Below are positions 1 to 7,356 of a DNA stretch of 11,410 bases, in pieces; position 1 is the first letter of the stretch, and each line of letters starts with the position of its first letter. The notes under the pieces are model-generated. The model worked only from the letters and a program-made list of their open reading frames with translations. It was not told the origin of the DNA and did no database searches. The position numbers and the translations under genes were made by a program. Source of the DNA: JBPEXY01 sp052031065 (lineage in GTDB: Bacteria > Pseudomonadota > Gammaproteobacteria > Immundisolibacterales > Immundisolibacteraceae); NCBI GenBank assembly GCA_052031065.1, contig JBPEXY010000227.1:1-11410 (forward strand), given 5' to 3'.

Positions 1-481
<481 letters not shown>

Positions 482-593
482 ATAACACCCAAATGACTTG
501 GGCGTTTAGAGTCACACAGGAATTACTTTGTGTAACGTGTTTCTATAGCGATATTTGAATTCGGCAGCTACGCTTTGTAGTTGCCAGCCAGTT
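482..593 (+). other. 23S-5S internal transcribed spacer with two hairpins
   Basis: This 112-nt spacer carries no tRNA. Two inverted repeats are visible. The first is 484-492 with 498-506, a 9-bp stem with one A/C mismatch and a 5-nt loop. The second is 563-571 with 577-585, a 9-bp stem with one G-U pair and the loop 'gcttt', ending 8 nt before the 5S start. By analogy with other rRNA operons such stems may help RNase processing of the precursor. That role is inference. Confidence 0.6.
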
Positions 594-713
594 TGCCTGG
601 CGGCCATAGCGAGTTTGAACCACCCGATCCCATCCCGAACTCGGAAGTGAAACAGCTCAGCGCCGATGGTAGTGTGGGGCCTCCCCATGTGAGAGTAGGA
701 CACTGTCAGGCAT
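594..713 (+). rRNA. rrf: 5S ribosomal RNA
   Basis: The gene is 120 nt, the usual gammaproteobacterial length. The ends 'tgcctgg' at 594-600 and 'caggcat' at 707-713 pair to form helix I. The conserved internal segments 'gaactcggaagtgaaac' and 'cgccgatggtagtgtgggg' are present, and the loop E/helix IV region reads 'ctccccatgtgagagtagg'. The boundaries follow the E. coli mature ends. Confidence 0.97.
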
Positions 714-721
714 TTATTATG

Positions 722-757
722 AAACCTCCGACTGTATACACAGTCGGAGGTTTTTTT
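722..757 (+). terminator. Intrinsic terminator of the rRNA operon
   Basis: The stem 725-735 pairs perfectly with 740-750 (cctccgactgt / acagtcggagg) around a 4-nt loop, with an A-run before it and seven T residues (751-757) after it. It begins 9 nt past the 5S end, so the rRNA operon ends here and no distal tRNA follows. Confidence 0.93.
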
Positions 758-773
758 ATGGGCAAGAGAAAAA

Positions 774-804
774 TTGCGAGGTAACTTGTGCGCTGCGCTA
801 GACT
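774..804 (+). promoter_or_regulatory. Possible sigma70 promoter for the Nudix-MBL operon
   Basis: The segment after the rRNA terminator carries a -35-like TTGCGA (774-779) and a -10-like TAGACT (799-804) separated by 19 bp. The spacing is longer than the ideal 17 bp, so this is only a candidate. A promoter is expected here because the rRNA terminator isolates the downstream operon. Confidence 0.3.
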
Positions 805-871
805 GATCAGGTTGTCACAGCGAACTAGTAGATAGCCCGCATTGCTAAGGGGAAAAAAGGGGAGTCAGCGA

Positions 872-1696
872 GTGCAAATTAAACAGGCTGCAACGGTGCT
901 ATTGTTGCGGGACGGCAGTAGTCGACCAGAGGTCTACATGCTGGAGCGAAACATTAAATCGGAATTTGTCTCCGGTGCTTATGTATTTCCGGGCGGTGCG
1001 GTTGATTCAGAAGACAACGATCAATGCTTAGGGAATATCTGCGCAGGACTTTCTGACCAACAGGCGAGCCACCAGGTTGGCCTGGAGAGTGGAGGCTTGC
1101 GTTTCTGGGTCGCTGCTATCAGGGAGTGTTTTGAAGAGTGTGGCGTGCTGTTAGCAAAACAGGCGGGGCAACAGCTGTCATTCACTGATGAACTTGTTAA
1201 TAAAAGATTCAGTGCTCTCAGAGACGCACTAAATAGGCGCGAGATAGCCTTTGCAGAGATATGTAGCGATGAAGGTCTATCTCTTCAGGTTGATCATCTA
1301 GTCTATTTTTCCCGCTGGTTGACGCCGGAAGGCATGTCGAAAAGGTTTGATACCTGCTTTTTTCTCTGCCCGATGCCGGAACACCAAACGCCCCTACACG
1401 ACGGGCACGAAGCGGTACACGGCATATGGATCACACCGGAAAAAGCTTTGGCTAAAGGCAGTTCGGGGGATATCAAGTTAGTGCCGGCAACTATCAGAAC
1501 CCTGGAGTCCATCGCCGGTTATAGGTCTGTTGCAGAACTGATCGTGGGGTGCACCCCAAGCGCAGAGGTGCCCACCATATGTCCGCAGATTATTCGTGAT
1601 GAAAGAGGCCAGCCAGTTAAGCTGAGAATCGAATCTGTGGATGGCGTTATTGAGCAACCGATCGGTTCGGAACTGCGTTCGATGATGGGTGGCTGA
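872..1696 (+). CDS. Nudix hydrolase with interrupted Nudix box (NUDT19-like)
   Basis: Nudix enzymes split nucleoside diphosphates linked to another group. The nearest type by layout is NUDT19, a CoA/acyl-CoA diphosphatase with a similarly interrupted box, but the substrate here is not proven. From the GTG start the protein has 274 residues. The sheet motif YVFPGGAVDSE is at about 37-47, and the catalytic helix RECFEECGV, matching REUXEEXGU, is at 84-92. About 36 residues separate the two box halves instead of 7. The GTG start at 872 is preferred because AAGGGGAG (857-864) lies 7 nt before it and the conserved part (QIKQAATVLLLRDG) begins immediately after. A TTG at 842 would add 10 residues but has no comparable ribosome site. 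The gene ends 2 nt before the MBL-fold hydrolase gene, so the two are probably cotranscribed. Confidence 0.88.
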   Translation: MQIKQAATVLLLRDGSSRPEVYMLERNIKSEFVSGAYVFPGGAVDSEDNDQCLGNICAGLSDQQASHQVGLESGGLRFWVAAIRECFEECGVLLAKQAGQQLSFTDELVNKRFSALRDALNRREIAFAEICSDEGLSLQVDHLVYFSRWLTPEGMSKRFDTCFFLCPMPEHQTPLHDGHEAVHGIWITPEKALAKGSSGDIKLVPATIRTLESIAGYRSVAELIVGCTPSAEVPTICPQIIRDERGQPVKLRIESVDGVIEQPIGSELRSMMGG

Positions 1697-1698
1697 TC

Positions 1699-2616
1699 AT
1701 GGACGAGCCTTACGATCAGAAATATCGGCGTGTTATAGATCAGTTGCCTTTTATGACCGAGGTGGTGCGCCGGGAGTTTGATCCCCGCCAGGTGGTTAAG
1801 CTTGCAGAAGGTGTCCATCGGATTACGGCCCCCAATCCGGGTGTGATGACTGGTCCTGGTACCAACACGTTTATTGTTGGTAGCAGAGAACTTACGGTTA
1901 TCGATCCGGGACCGGCAATGGATGCCCATATCGATCGTATCGCTGATTTTTGCGGGGATAGACTTCAACAGATACTGTTGACACATACACACCCGGATCA
2001 TTCGCCGGGTGCTGCTCGATTGCATCGGCTTACCGGTGCTCCGGTGATGGGTTCACCGGTGCAGACAGCTACCGTTTATGACTCTAGCGTGGCGCTCAAC
2101 CACCCTTTAGTCGGTGGTGACCGACTTGTAGTTTCCGGCGAGTATTCCCTGCAGGTTATTGCCACTCCCGGCCATGTGGTTAATCATCTCTGTTATCTAC
2201 TGGAAAATCCGTGTTGGTTGTTTGCCGGCGATATGGTGATGGATGGCTCCACTGTGGTGATTGCGCCACCCGACGGCGATATGGAGGCCTATATCAGTTC
2301 TCTCGTTGAGCTGCAGGGCATAAAAATAGATGCGATTGCGCCTGCCCACGGGCGGCTTATCGGTGATTGTGCAGCTTATCTAGCGGGGCTGGTAGAACAT
2401 CGAATGATGAGAGAACAGAAAGTTGTCGCCGGGCTACAGAAACTCTCAAGTGCGTCATTAACTGAGTTGCTGCCTGTAGCTTATGATGATGTCCCCGAGG
2501 TGTTGCACCAGGTCGCCGCTCTGTCCCTTGAAGCGCACCTTTTAAAACTGGAGAAGGACGGCGGCGTCAGCCGAATAGCCGGTAGCCCGGATGTGTGGTC
2601 AGTACGAAATACATAA
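1699..2616 (+). CDS. Metallo-beta-lactamase-fold hydrolase, LACTB2-like
   Basis: This is a 305-residue MBL-fold hydrolase that probably binds two zinc ions in the cytoplasm. The zinc-ligand signature THTHPDH is at 95-101 (H96, H98, D100, H101). Further ligands are H159 in TPGH, D178 in FAGD and H217 in PAHG. The C-terminal part from about residue 233 is helical with the pattern of the winged-helix tail found in LACTB2-like proteins. Human LACTB2 is an endoribonuclease, but bacterial relatives have varied or unknown substrates, so no substrate is assigned. The ATG lies 2 nt after the Nudix stop codon, which supports coupled expression. No signal peptide or membrane segment is seen. Confidence 0.88.
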   Translation: MDEPYDQKYRRVIDQLPFMTEVVRREFDPRQVVKLAEGVHRITAPNPGVMTGPGTNTFIVGSRELTVIDPGPAMDAHIDRIADFCGDRLQQILLTHTHPDHSPGAARLHRLTGAPVMGSPVQTATVYDSSVALNHPLVGGDRLVVSGEYSLQVIATPGHVVNHLCYLLENPCWLFAGDMVMDGSTVVIAPPDGDMEAYISSLVELQGIKIDAIAPAHGRLIGDCAAYLAGLVEHRMMREQKVVAGLQKLSSASLTELLPVAYDDVPEVLHQVAALSLEAHLLKLEKDGGVSRIAGSPDVWSVRNT

Positions 2617-2660
2617 CGTTCGCCTGGCGTCCCAGGTTGCCAACATCGTAGTGGTAAGGA

Positions 2661-3125
2661 TTACTCACTGTGGCCTTTCAGTGCCCGGTGCTTGGCTTCG
2701 ATAAAATCGGCGTGGCGGACGTGCAGCAGCTCGGCTACCTTACGAATCAGCTGTTCCTCATATTTATCAATTATTTTATCGGCAGCAGCGACACGCCAGA
2801 GCAGCTCAATGAGCTCGCCCCGTCTTTCATGGGGGACTACTTCTTTTAACTGCGTGGTGAATTCGAACAACGAGGTGGCATGGTCGGCCTTATCAGTGGC
2901 GAGGCTGAGCAGGTCTGCCAATTCTTCCGGTGTCAGGGTAAAGCGGGCCTGTAATAGTCGATTAATTTCAGACAGCTCAACCTCTTTTACATCCAGGTCC
3001 GTACGCGCCACCTCTACCATGAGTGCTGCTAGACATAACTCTATGCCGTGTTCGCTATCAGCAGCTTCTGAATCGCGAACCTGGCTGAGCAGTGTGGCAA
3101 AATGCTGTTTTACATTGGTGAACAT
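2661..3125 (-). CDS. TerB-fold (tellurite-resistance-like) protein
   Basis: The 154-residue all-helical protein fits the TerB/DjlA-N fold. Two acidic pseudo-repeats, the hallmark of this fold, are visible: VEVARTDLDVKEVE around 37-50 (D43 onward) and VAAADKIIDKYEE around 112-124 (D116, D120, E123). In TerB such residues bind metal ions. There are no other ter genes nearby, so a tellurite role is not supported and the function is unknown. The ATG at 3125 lies inside the end of gluQ, overlapping it by 16 nt in another frame. A weak AAAGG precedes the start. This suggests that translation is coupled to gluQ. The gene converges on the MBL hydrolase gene with 44 nt between the stops. Confidence 0.8.
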   Translation of the reverse strand: MFTNVKQHFATLLSQVRDSEAADSEHGIELCLAALMVEVARTDLDVKEVELSEINRLLQARFTLTPEELADLLSLATDKADHATSLFEFTTQLKEVVPHERRGELIELLWRVAAADKIIDKYEEQLIRKVAELLHVRHADFIEAKHRALKGHSE

Positions 3126-4027
3126 ATTTTGTTGCCTTTGGTCATGACCTTCTCGACCCCGGTCAGCGGCTCGGAGGTCCAGTTTTCTATTGCCTCTGCC
3201 AACAGGGTTTGCGGGGTTAAACGAAACGCTTCCTTTGGTAGCGGTTGACCCAACAGAGTCAGAGCGATTCGCAAATTGTTTCTGACTGACCTGCGGTCCA
3301 CCGGCTCGGCACCTTGCTGTTTGCTAAGCTTTTGCCCTGCCTGGTCGACGACGACTGGCAGGTGCATATAGACCGGTGTTGATAGACCAAGTAGTTGCTG
3401 TAGATAGATCTGGCGAGCCGTTGAATTGATCAGGTCTGCGCCACGCACCACGTGACTGATCTGCTGAAGGTGATCATCGACAACGGTGGCGAGCTGATAA
3501 TTATAATTTTGCCGCGCACCGCAAATCACGAAATCACCTACTGATTCAGCTAGTCTCTCGCTCTGGAAACCCTGAATTGCGTCTTCAAACTGGATTAATC
3601 TGCTATCGACACGGGCGCGATAACTGCGGATCGGTTTGTCTGCAGCGGGCGCGTCACGGCAGAACCCGGGATAGACCGGCGTCTCGTCGGGGTGCTGCCT
3701 GAAATGGTCTTTAATATCTCTGCGGCTGCAGCTACAGCGAAACACTACACGCTTCGACACCAGCTGTTCAAGTTGGGCTTTGTAGTCAGCAGAATGTTGA
3801 GCGGAATAGTAGACCGGTTCATCCGCCTGCAGGAGATGGGCGTCCAGACATTCGAGAATTTCGCGGTCCATGTTTTTCACCGCACGTGCCTGATCAATGT
3901 CGTCTATTCGAATCAGCCAGGCTCCCCCATAGTGGCGTGCATGCAGATAACTGCCTAGTGCCGTGGCCAGTGATCCCATGTGCAGCGGTCCCGTGGGGGA
4001 GGGGGCAAAGCGACTTCTCAGTTTCAA
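3110..4027 (-). CDS. gluQ: Glutamyl-Q tRNA(Asp) synthetase
   Basis: GluQ activates glutamate and attaches it to the queuosine base at position 34 of tRNA-Asp. It is a truncated relative of the GluRS catalytic domain without the anticodon-binding part. The 305-residue length is close to the usual 290-300. The class I signature FAPSPTGPLHMGS is at 7-19 and a KMSKS-like KLSKQ at 233-237. The zinc site typical of GluQ is present as C98, C100, Y119 and C123. The start is TTG at 4027, because the conserved motif begins at residue 7, no ATG lies upstream of it, and GAAAGG sits 6 nt before the TTG. In many gammaproteobacteria gluQ follows dksA; here it follows mobA by about 80 nt and overlaps the TerB-fold gene at its 3' end. 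Confidence 0.95.
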   Translation of the reverse strand: MKLRSRFAPSPTGPLHMGSLATALGSYLHARHYGGAWLIRIDDIDQARAVKNMDREILECLDAHLLQADEPVYYSAQHSADYKAQLEQLVSKRVVFRCSCSRRDIKDHFRQHPDETPVYPGFCRDAPAADKPIRSYRARVDSRLIQFEDAIQGFQSERLAESVGDFVICGARQNYNYQLATVVDDHLQQISHVVRGADLINSTARQIYLQQLLGLSTPVYMHLPVVVDQAGQKLSKQQGAEPVDRRSVRNNLRIALTLLGQPLPKEAFRLTPQTLLAEAIENWTSEPLTGVEKVMTKGNKICSPM

Positions 4028-4108
4028 GACTAACCTTTCAAAGCCTATTTCTAGCTGCTGATGGTTTAAATAGAGTATCGACCGCCGATTGCTCCAGAAA
4101 AAGAGTTC

Positions 4109-4711
4109 CTATTCAACGACATTGTGCCGATCAGCATGAAGTTGTGCTGGAGAATTGACGCTATTGAGCTGCCCCGACTGGAATACTGCTGCAACATAGC
4201 CGATTTTCTGTAGCCAGCTTCCGGCCCTGCGACCACCACTTCGCAGGAAGCGTTCAAGGTCCGCTGCCACGGTGACCGGTAACAATAGGTTGAGAAAGTG
4301 GTCGCGCCGGCAGTCAGTGGCCATGATGATCGATTGGCCGTCGAAAAAATTGGTCAATCTGGAGACGTAATCGGGCGGTAGTCGTGGTTGATCACAGGTC
4401 GCCACCACCAGCCAGTCGTTGTTACTGTGGATCAAGCCGGTATAGATCCCCGCCAGGGGACCCCAGTGGTCGCCAATGGCATCACTGACAATAGTGTCAC
4501 CAAATGGCTGATAGCGGGCATGATTTCTGTTTGCACTGATAATCAGTTGATCGGTGTCGCGGGCCAGCGCTGCGGCGACGCTGGCGACCATCGGTTTCCC
4601 ATCGTGAACCACGAGACCTTTATCGTCGCCACCGAAGCGGCTGCCACGACCACCGGCGAGAATGAGGCCGCTGAGTTTTTCGGGTCGAGAGTTGGATTGA
4701 CTGTCGTTCAT
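4109..4711 (-). CDS. mobA: Molybdenum cofactor guanylyltransferase MobA
   Basis: MobA joins GMP from GTP to molybdenum-molybdopterin, giving the guanine dinucleotide cofactor of the DMSO-reductase family. The 200-residue protein has the Rossmann-like nucleotidyltransferase fold. The nucleotide-binding loop LAGGRGSRFGGDDKG is at 18-32, GPLAG at 84-88, and CDQP at 106-109, whose Asp is the likely Mg2+ ligand. The C-terminal NSVNSPAQL resembles the usual 'N.NTPeEL' ending. An ATG start is used. mobA is divergent from the tusA-like gene across 86 nt, so promoters for both probably lie in 4712-4797, although I could not pick clear hexamers there. No mobB or other molybdopterin gene is visible in the window. 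Confidence 0.93.
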   Translation of the reverse strand: MNDSQSNSRPEKLSGLILAGGRGSRFGGDDKGLVVHDGKPMVASVAAALARDTDQLIISANRNHARYQPFGDTIVSDAIGDHWGPLAGIYTGLIHSNNDWLVVATCDQPRLPPDYVSRLTNFFDGQSIIMATDCRRDHFLNLLLPVTVAADLERFLRSGGRRAGSWLQKIGYVAAVFQSGQLNSVNSPAQLHADRHNVVE

Positions 4712-4797
4712 TGCCTGTTCCAGTCACCGGCGGACGGCGTATCAAGGTATCCTATTAAAGAGTACTGTTTTATTTACCTGCGAATGATTCAATTGTA

Positions 4798-5028
4798 ATG
4801 GCCCATCATCATCTGGACGCAAAACACCTGCTCTGTCCTCTGCCGGTGATTCGCACCCAACAAAAAATTAAAACTCTTGAACCTGGTGACATTCTGGAAG
4901 TGGAGTGTACCGATCACGGTGTTCTCGCCGATATTCCGGCCTGGTGTCGTATTCATGGTCATCATCATCTCGATAGCTATGATGACGATGGCGTGGTGAC
5001 GATAAAAATTGAGGTGGGTTCAGGTTGA
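4798..5028 (+). CDS. TusA-family sulfurtransferase, histidine-rich
   Basis: The small 76-residue protein has the TusA signature, with catalytic Cys13 in CPLP preceded by LDAKHLL. TusA proteins carry persulfide sulfur on this Cys, for example toward tRNA thiolation or molybdenum cofactor assembly. A second cysteine, C49, sits in IPAWCRIHG. Unusual for the family as I know it are the histidine clusters: HHH at 3-5 near the N-terminus and HGHHH at 52-56 next to C49. These could bind metal. The stop codon overlaps the start of the cation transporter (TTGA), so the two are probably translated together. No good Shine-Dalgarno sequence precedes the ATG, which is the only start that keeps the whole motif. 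Whether it is the true orthologue of E. coli TusA is unsure. Confidence 0.87.
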   Translation: MAHHHLDAKHLLCPLPVIRTQQKIKTLEPGDILEVECTDHGVLADIPAWCRIHGHHHLDSYDDDGVVTIKIEVGSG

Positions 5029-6179
5029 GCGCAGTCGCATCAGATACCCACGAACGGTTAAGGCTGACTACTCAGGTTACCGTAATCGGGGTTGGGAGCA
5101 ACCTTCTGCTTACGGTGCTGAAGCTGCTGGTTGGCTGGATCGCCCAGTCACAGGCACTGGTCGCTGATGGAATCCACTCGCTTACCGATCTGGTTTCTGA
5201 CGGGCTGGTGCTGGTGGCGACACGACAAGCCCATAAAGCCCCTGACTCAAGTCACCCCTACGGTCACGGTCGAATTGAAACCGCAGCGTCCCTGGTACTG
5301 GGTTTTCTGCTGCTTGTCACTGCGCTGACGATAGCCGCTGCGGCAATTGGCAAGTTGCAGTCGGAATCGGCCTATGTGGTTCCGGGTGTTGCCGCACTCT
5401 GGGTCGCTGGTGTCTCGATTCTGAGCAACGAAGGGCTTTATCATTACACGGCAAGTGTTGCCCGGCGGACTCAATCCAGTCTGTTGCGTGCCAATGCATG
5501 GCACCACCGCACCGATTCGATATCCTCGGTGGTGGTGCTGGTTGGACTCGCCGGAAGTATGATGGGGGTGCCGATTCTCGACCCGGTGGCCGCTCTCGCT
5601 GTGGCGATGATGATCGCTAAAGTAGCGTGGGATGTAGGTTGGGAAGCGGTCAGGGAATTGACCGATACCGGCCTCGACCGCAGCAGGGTGAAGAATATTC
5701 GCTCTATTATCAAGGGTGTTTCGGGGGTCAACGGTATGCACATGCTGCGTTCCCGGAAACTGGGTCATCGGGCGTTGGTAGATGTACACGTCATTGTTGA
5801 CCCGCAGATCAGCGTCTCTGAAGGGCACCGAATAGCCGATCGTATCCGCGATCAGGTTTTGCGCCAGCATGAGGATATTGAGGATGTGCTGGTGCATGTC
5901 GATTCTGAAGATGATGAATCGCAGGCGATGGGCAAGTTTCTGCCCCTGCGGGACCAGGTTGAACGAGTGGTACGGGCGGCCATCGCTGCGGTGCCAGCCA
6001 GTGAGCTGGTTGAAGATTTGATACTCCACTATGAGCGCGATCAGATTCATCTCGAATTTCGTGTCCCGCTAAGTGCGACAGAGAATCGGCAGCAGGCGGA
6101 AGAGGTAATCAGCCAGCTTAAACAGGCAGTTGCAGACCTGCCCCATTTGGGGCGAGTCGAAGTCAGTTTCTACACATAG
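5025..6179 (+). CDS. Cation diffusion facilitator (zinc-type metal exporter) with extended C-terminus
   Basis: CDF proteins are inner-membrane dimers that export divalent metals in exchange for protons. The 384-residue protein has about six hydrophobic segments within residues 15-205. The HSLTD motif (H51, D55) in TM2 and the HHRTD motif (H160, D164) in TM5 match the HxxxD pairs of zinc-type members. HPYGHGR is at 77-83. A cytoplasmic ferredoxin-like domain spans about 220-295, with VDVHVIVDP and the terminal VLVHVD. The tail of about 85 residues beyond it looks like a second, degenerate copy of that domain; E. coli FieF/YiiP has about 300 residues. The start is TTG at 5025, overlapping the tusA-like stop by 4 nt, with GAGGTGGG at 5011-5018 as ribosome site. 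aroC follows after 32 nt. Confidence 0.92.
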   Translation: MSAVASDTHERLRLTTQVTVIGVGSNLLLTVLKLLVGWIAQSQALVADGIHSLTDLVSDGLVLVATRQAHKAPDSSHPYGHGRIETAASLVLGFLLLVTALTIAAAAIGKLQSESAYVVPGVAALWVAGVSILSNEGLYHYTASVARRTQSSLLRANAWHHRTDSISSVVVLVGLAGSMMGVPILDPVAALAVAMMIAKVAWDVGWEAVRELTDTGLDRSRVKNIRSIIKGVSGVNGMHMLRSRKLGHRALVDVHVIVDPQISVSEGHRIADRIRDQVLRQHEDIEDVLVHVDSEDDESQAMGKFLPLRDQVERVVRAAIAAVPASELVEDLILHYERDQIHLEFRVPLSATENRQQAEEVISQLKQAVADLPHLGRVEVSFYT

Positions 6180-6211
6180 ATGCCCCGTGGGGCTTTGCGC
6201 AGGTCGGATAG

Positions 6212-7309
6212 ATGTCGGGAAATTCATTCGGTAGATCGTTTATTGTTTCCACCTTTGGTGAGAGTCATGGTCCGGCAATTGGCTGCGTGGTGGATGGTTG
6301 TCCACCCGGGCTACCACTGAGTGAAGAGGATATCCAGCTCCAACTGGACCGACGCAAACCTGGTACCTCCCGATATACCACTCAACGCCGAGAGCCTGAT
6401 CAGGTAGAGATACTCTCCGGCGTGTTTGAAGGCAAAACCACGGGTACCTCAATCGGGTTGCTGATTCGTAATGAGGATGCGCGCTCCCGCGATTACTCGA
6501 AGATTGCTGACCGATTTCGGCCCGGCCATGCCGACTATACCTACCAGCAGAAGTATGGTTTTCGTGATTATCGTGGTGGTGGACGGTCGTCGGCCCGGGA
6601 AACGGCAATGCGGGTGGCGGCGGGTGCAATCGCGCGCAAATATCTGACCGAGCGGGCCGGAATCTCAATTCTCGGTTATCTGGCGCAGATGGGGGATCTG
6701 GAGCTTTCCTGTGCCGATCCGGCAGCGGTGGATGACAATCCGTTTTTCTGTGCTGAGCCGGATAAAGTGCCAGAACTTGAGGCGCTGGTCACCGCTTACC
6801 GCAAGCAGGGCGACTCCATCGGTGCGCGGGTCAATCTGGTTGCAACAGGAATGCCCCCGGGTCTGGGTGAGCCTGTTTTTGGCCGCCTTGACGCTGATAT
6901 CGCGGCAGCGATGATGGGCATCAATGCGGTCAAGGGTGTTGAAATTGGTGATGGTTTCGATGTGGTGGCACAACGCGGCAGTGAACACCGTGATGAGATG
7001 ACACCCGAGGGCTTTCTAAGTAACCATTCTGGTGGCGTCCTCGGCGGGATTTCTACCGGGCAGAATTTAACGGTCGGGGTCGCCTTCAAACCCACTTCCT
7101 CGATCACTATTCCCGGCCGATCGATCGATATCCACGGCCAGCCGGTCGAAGTGATAACCACTGGTCGGCACGACCCTTGTGTCGGTTTGCGCGGTGTGCC
7201 TATCGCCGAGGCGATGCTCGCACTGGTGCTGATGGATCACCTGCTTCGAGATCGGGGCCAGAACACTGATCGGGAATGTTCCACGCCGGTTTTGCCGGCG
7301 GGCAGCTGA
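6212..7309 (+). CDS. aroC: Chorismate synthase
   Basis: AroC catalyses the last shikimate-pathway step, turning EPSP into chorismate with reduced FMN as cofactor. The protein has 365 residues, close to the E. coli length of 361. It begins MSGNSFGRSFIVSTFGESHG, a typical N-terminus with the signature GESHG at 16-20. RSSARET is at 125-131, with NHSGGVLGGISTGQ and the C-terminal signature RHDPCVGLRGVPIAEAM from 319 also present. All core motifs are intact. The start ATG at 6212 is fixed by this N-terminus. Its end carries a GC-rich hairpin (7284-7289 / 7295-7300) within the last codons, and the MFS gene follows closely, as next to aroC in Pseudomonas (recalled, not checked). Confidence 0.97.
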   Translation: MSGNSFGRSFIVSTFGESHGPAIGCVVDGCPPGLPLSEEDIQLQLDRRKPGTSRYTTQRREPDQVEILSGVFEGKTTGTSIGLLIRNEDARSRDYSKIADRFRPGHADYTYQQKYGFRDYRGGGRSSARETAMRVAAGAIARKYLTERAGISILGYLAQMGDLELSCADPAAVDDNPFFCAEPDKVPELEALVTAYRKQGDSIGARVNLVATGMPPGLGEPVFGRLDADIAAAMMGINAVKGVEIGDGFDVVAQRGSEHRDEMTPEGFLSNHSGGVLGGISTGQNLTVGVAFKPTSSITIPGRSIDIHGQPVEVITTGRHDPCVGLRGVPIAEAMLALVLMDHLLRDRGQNTDRECSTPVLPAGS

Positions 7310-7323
7310 AACCGGCAAGTGTC

Positions 7324-7356
7324 GGTCCTGGTTTAACGATGAATGAAACCGGGACC
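7324..7356 (+). other. Hairpin surrounding a candidate start codon of the MFS gene
   Basis: The inverted repeat 7324-7334 (ggtcctggttt) pairs with 7346-7356 (aaaccgggacc) through 11 base pairs, one of them G-U. The 11-nt loop contains the ATG at 7339. No T-tract follows, so it is not a normal intrinsic terminator. It could protect mRNA ends or control access of ribosomes at the aroC-MFS junction. Both roles are inference. Confidence 0.55.

Noticed and set aside
482..593. tRNA gene in the 23S-5S spacer
   Set aside because: The spacer hairpins do not form a cloverleaf, and no T-loop GTTCRA motif or CCA end is seen.
842..871. TTG at 842 as start of the Nudix gene
   Set aside because: It would place the clear AAGGGGAG site inside the gene. 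GTG 872 has ideal spacing and begins right at the conserved region.
2623..2636. cctgg/ccagg hairpin between the converging MBL and TerB genes
   Set aside because: It has only five base pairs and no T-tract on either strand, so it is not supported as a bidirectional terminator.
4712..4797. Promoter hexamers in the mobA/tusA-like divergent region
   Set aside because: Several TA-rich hexamers exist on both strands but none pairs with a -35 at acceptable spacing, so no call is made although promoters are expected here.
5247..6050. 267-codon minus-strand ORF opposite the CDF gene
   Set aside because: It is antisense to a full-length transporter with intact motifs, and its composition is typical of a mirror frame.
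6140..6193. Two near-identical gcccc-N-ggggc hairpins (6140-6153 and 6182-6193) at the end of the CDF gene
   Set aside because: The stems are short, the second has at most a 4-bp stem with a workable loop, and only three Ts follow. This is too weak for a terminator and may be chance.
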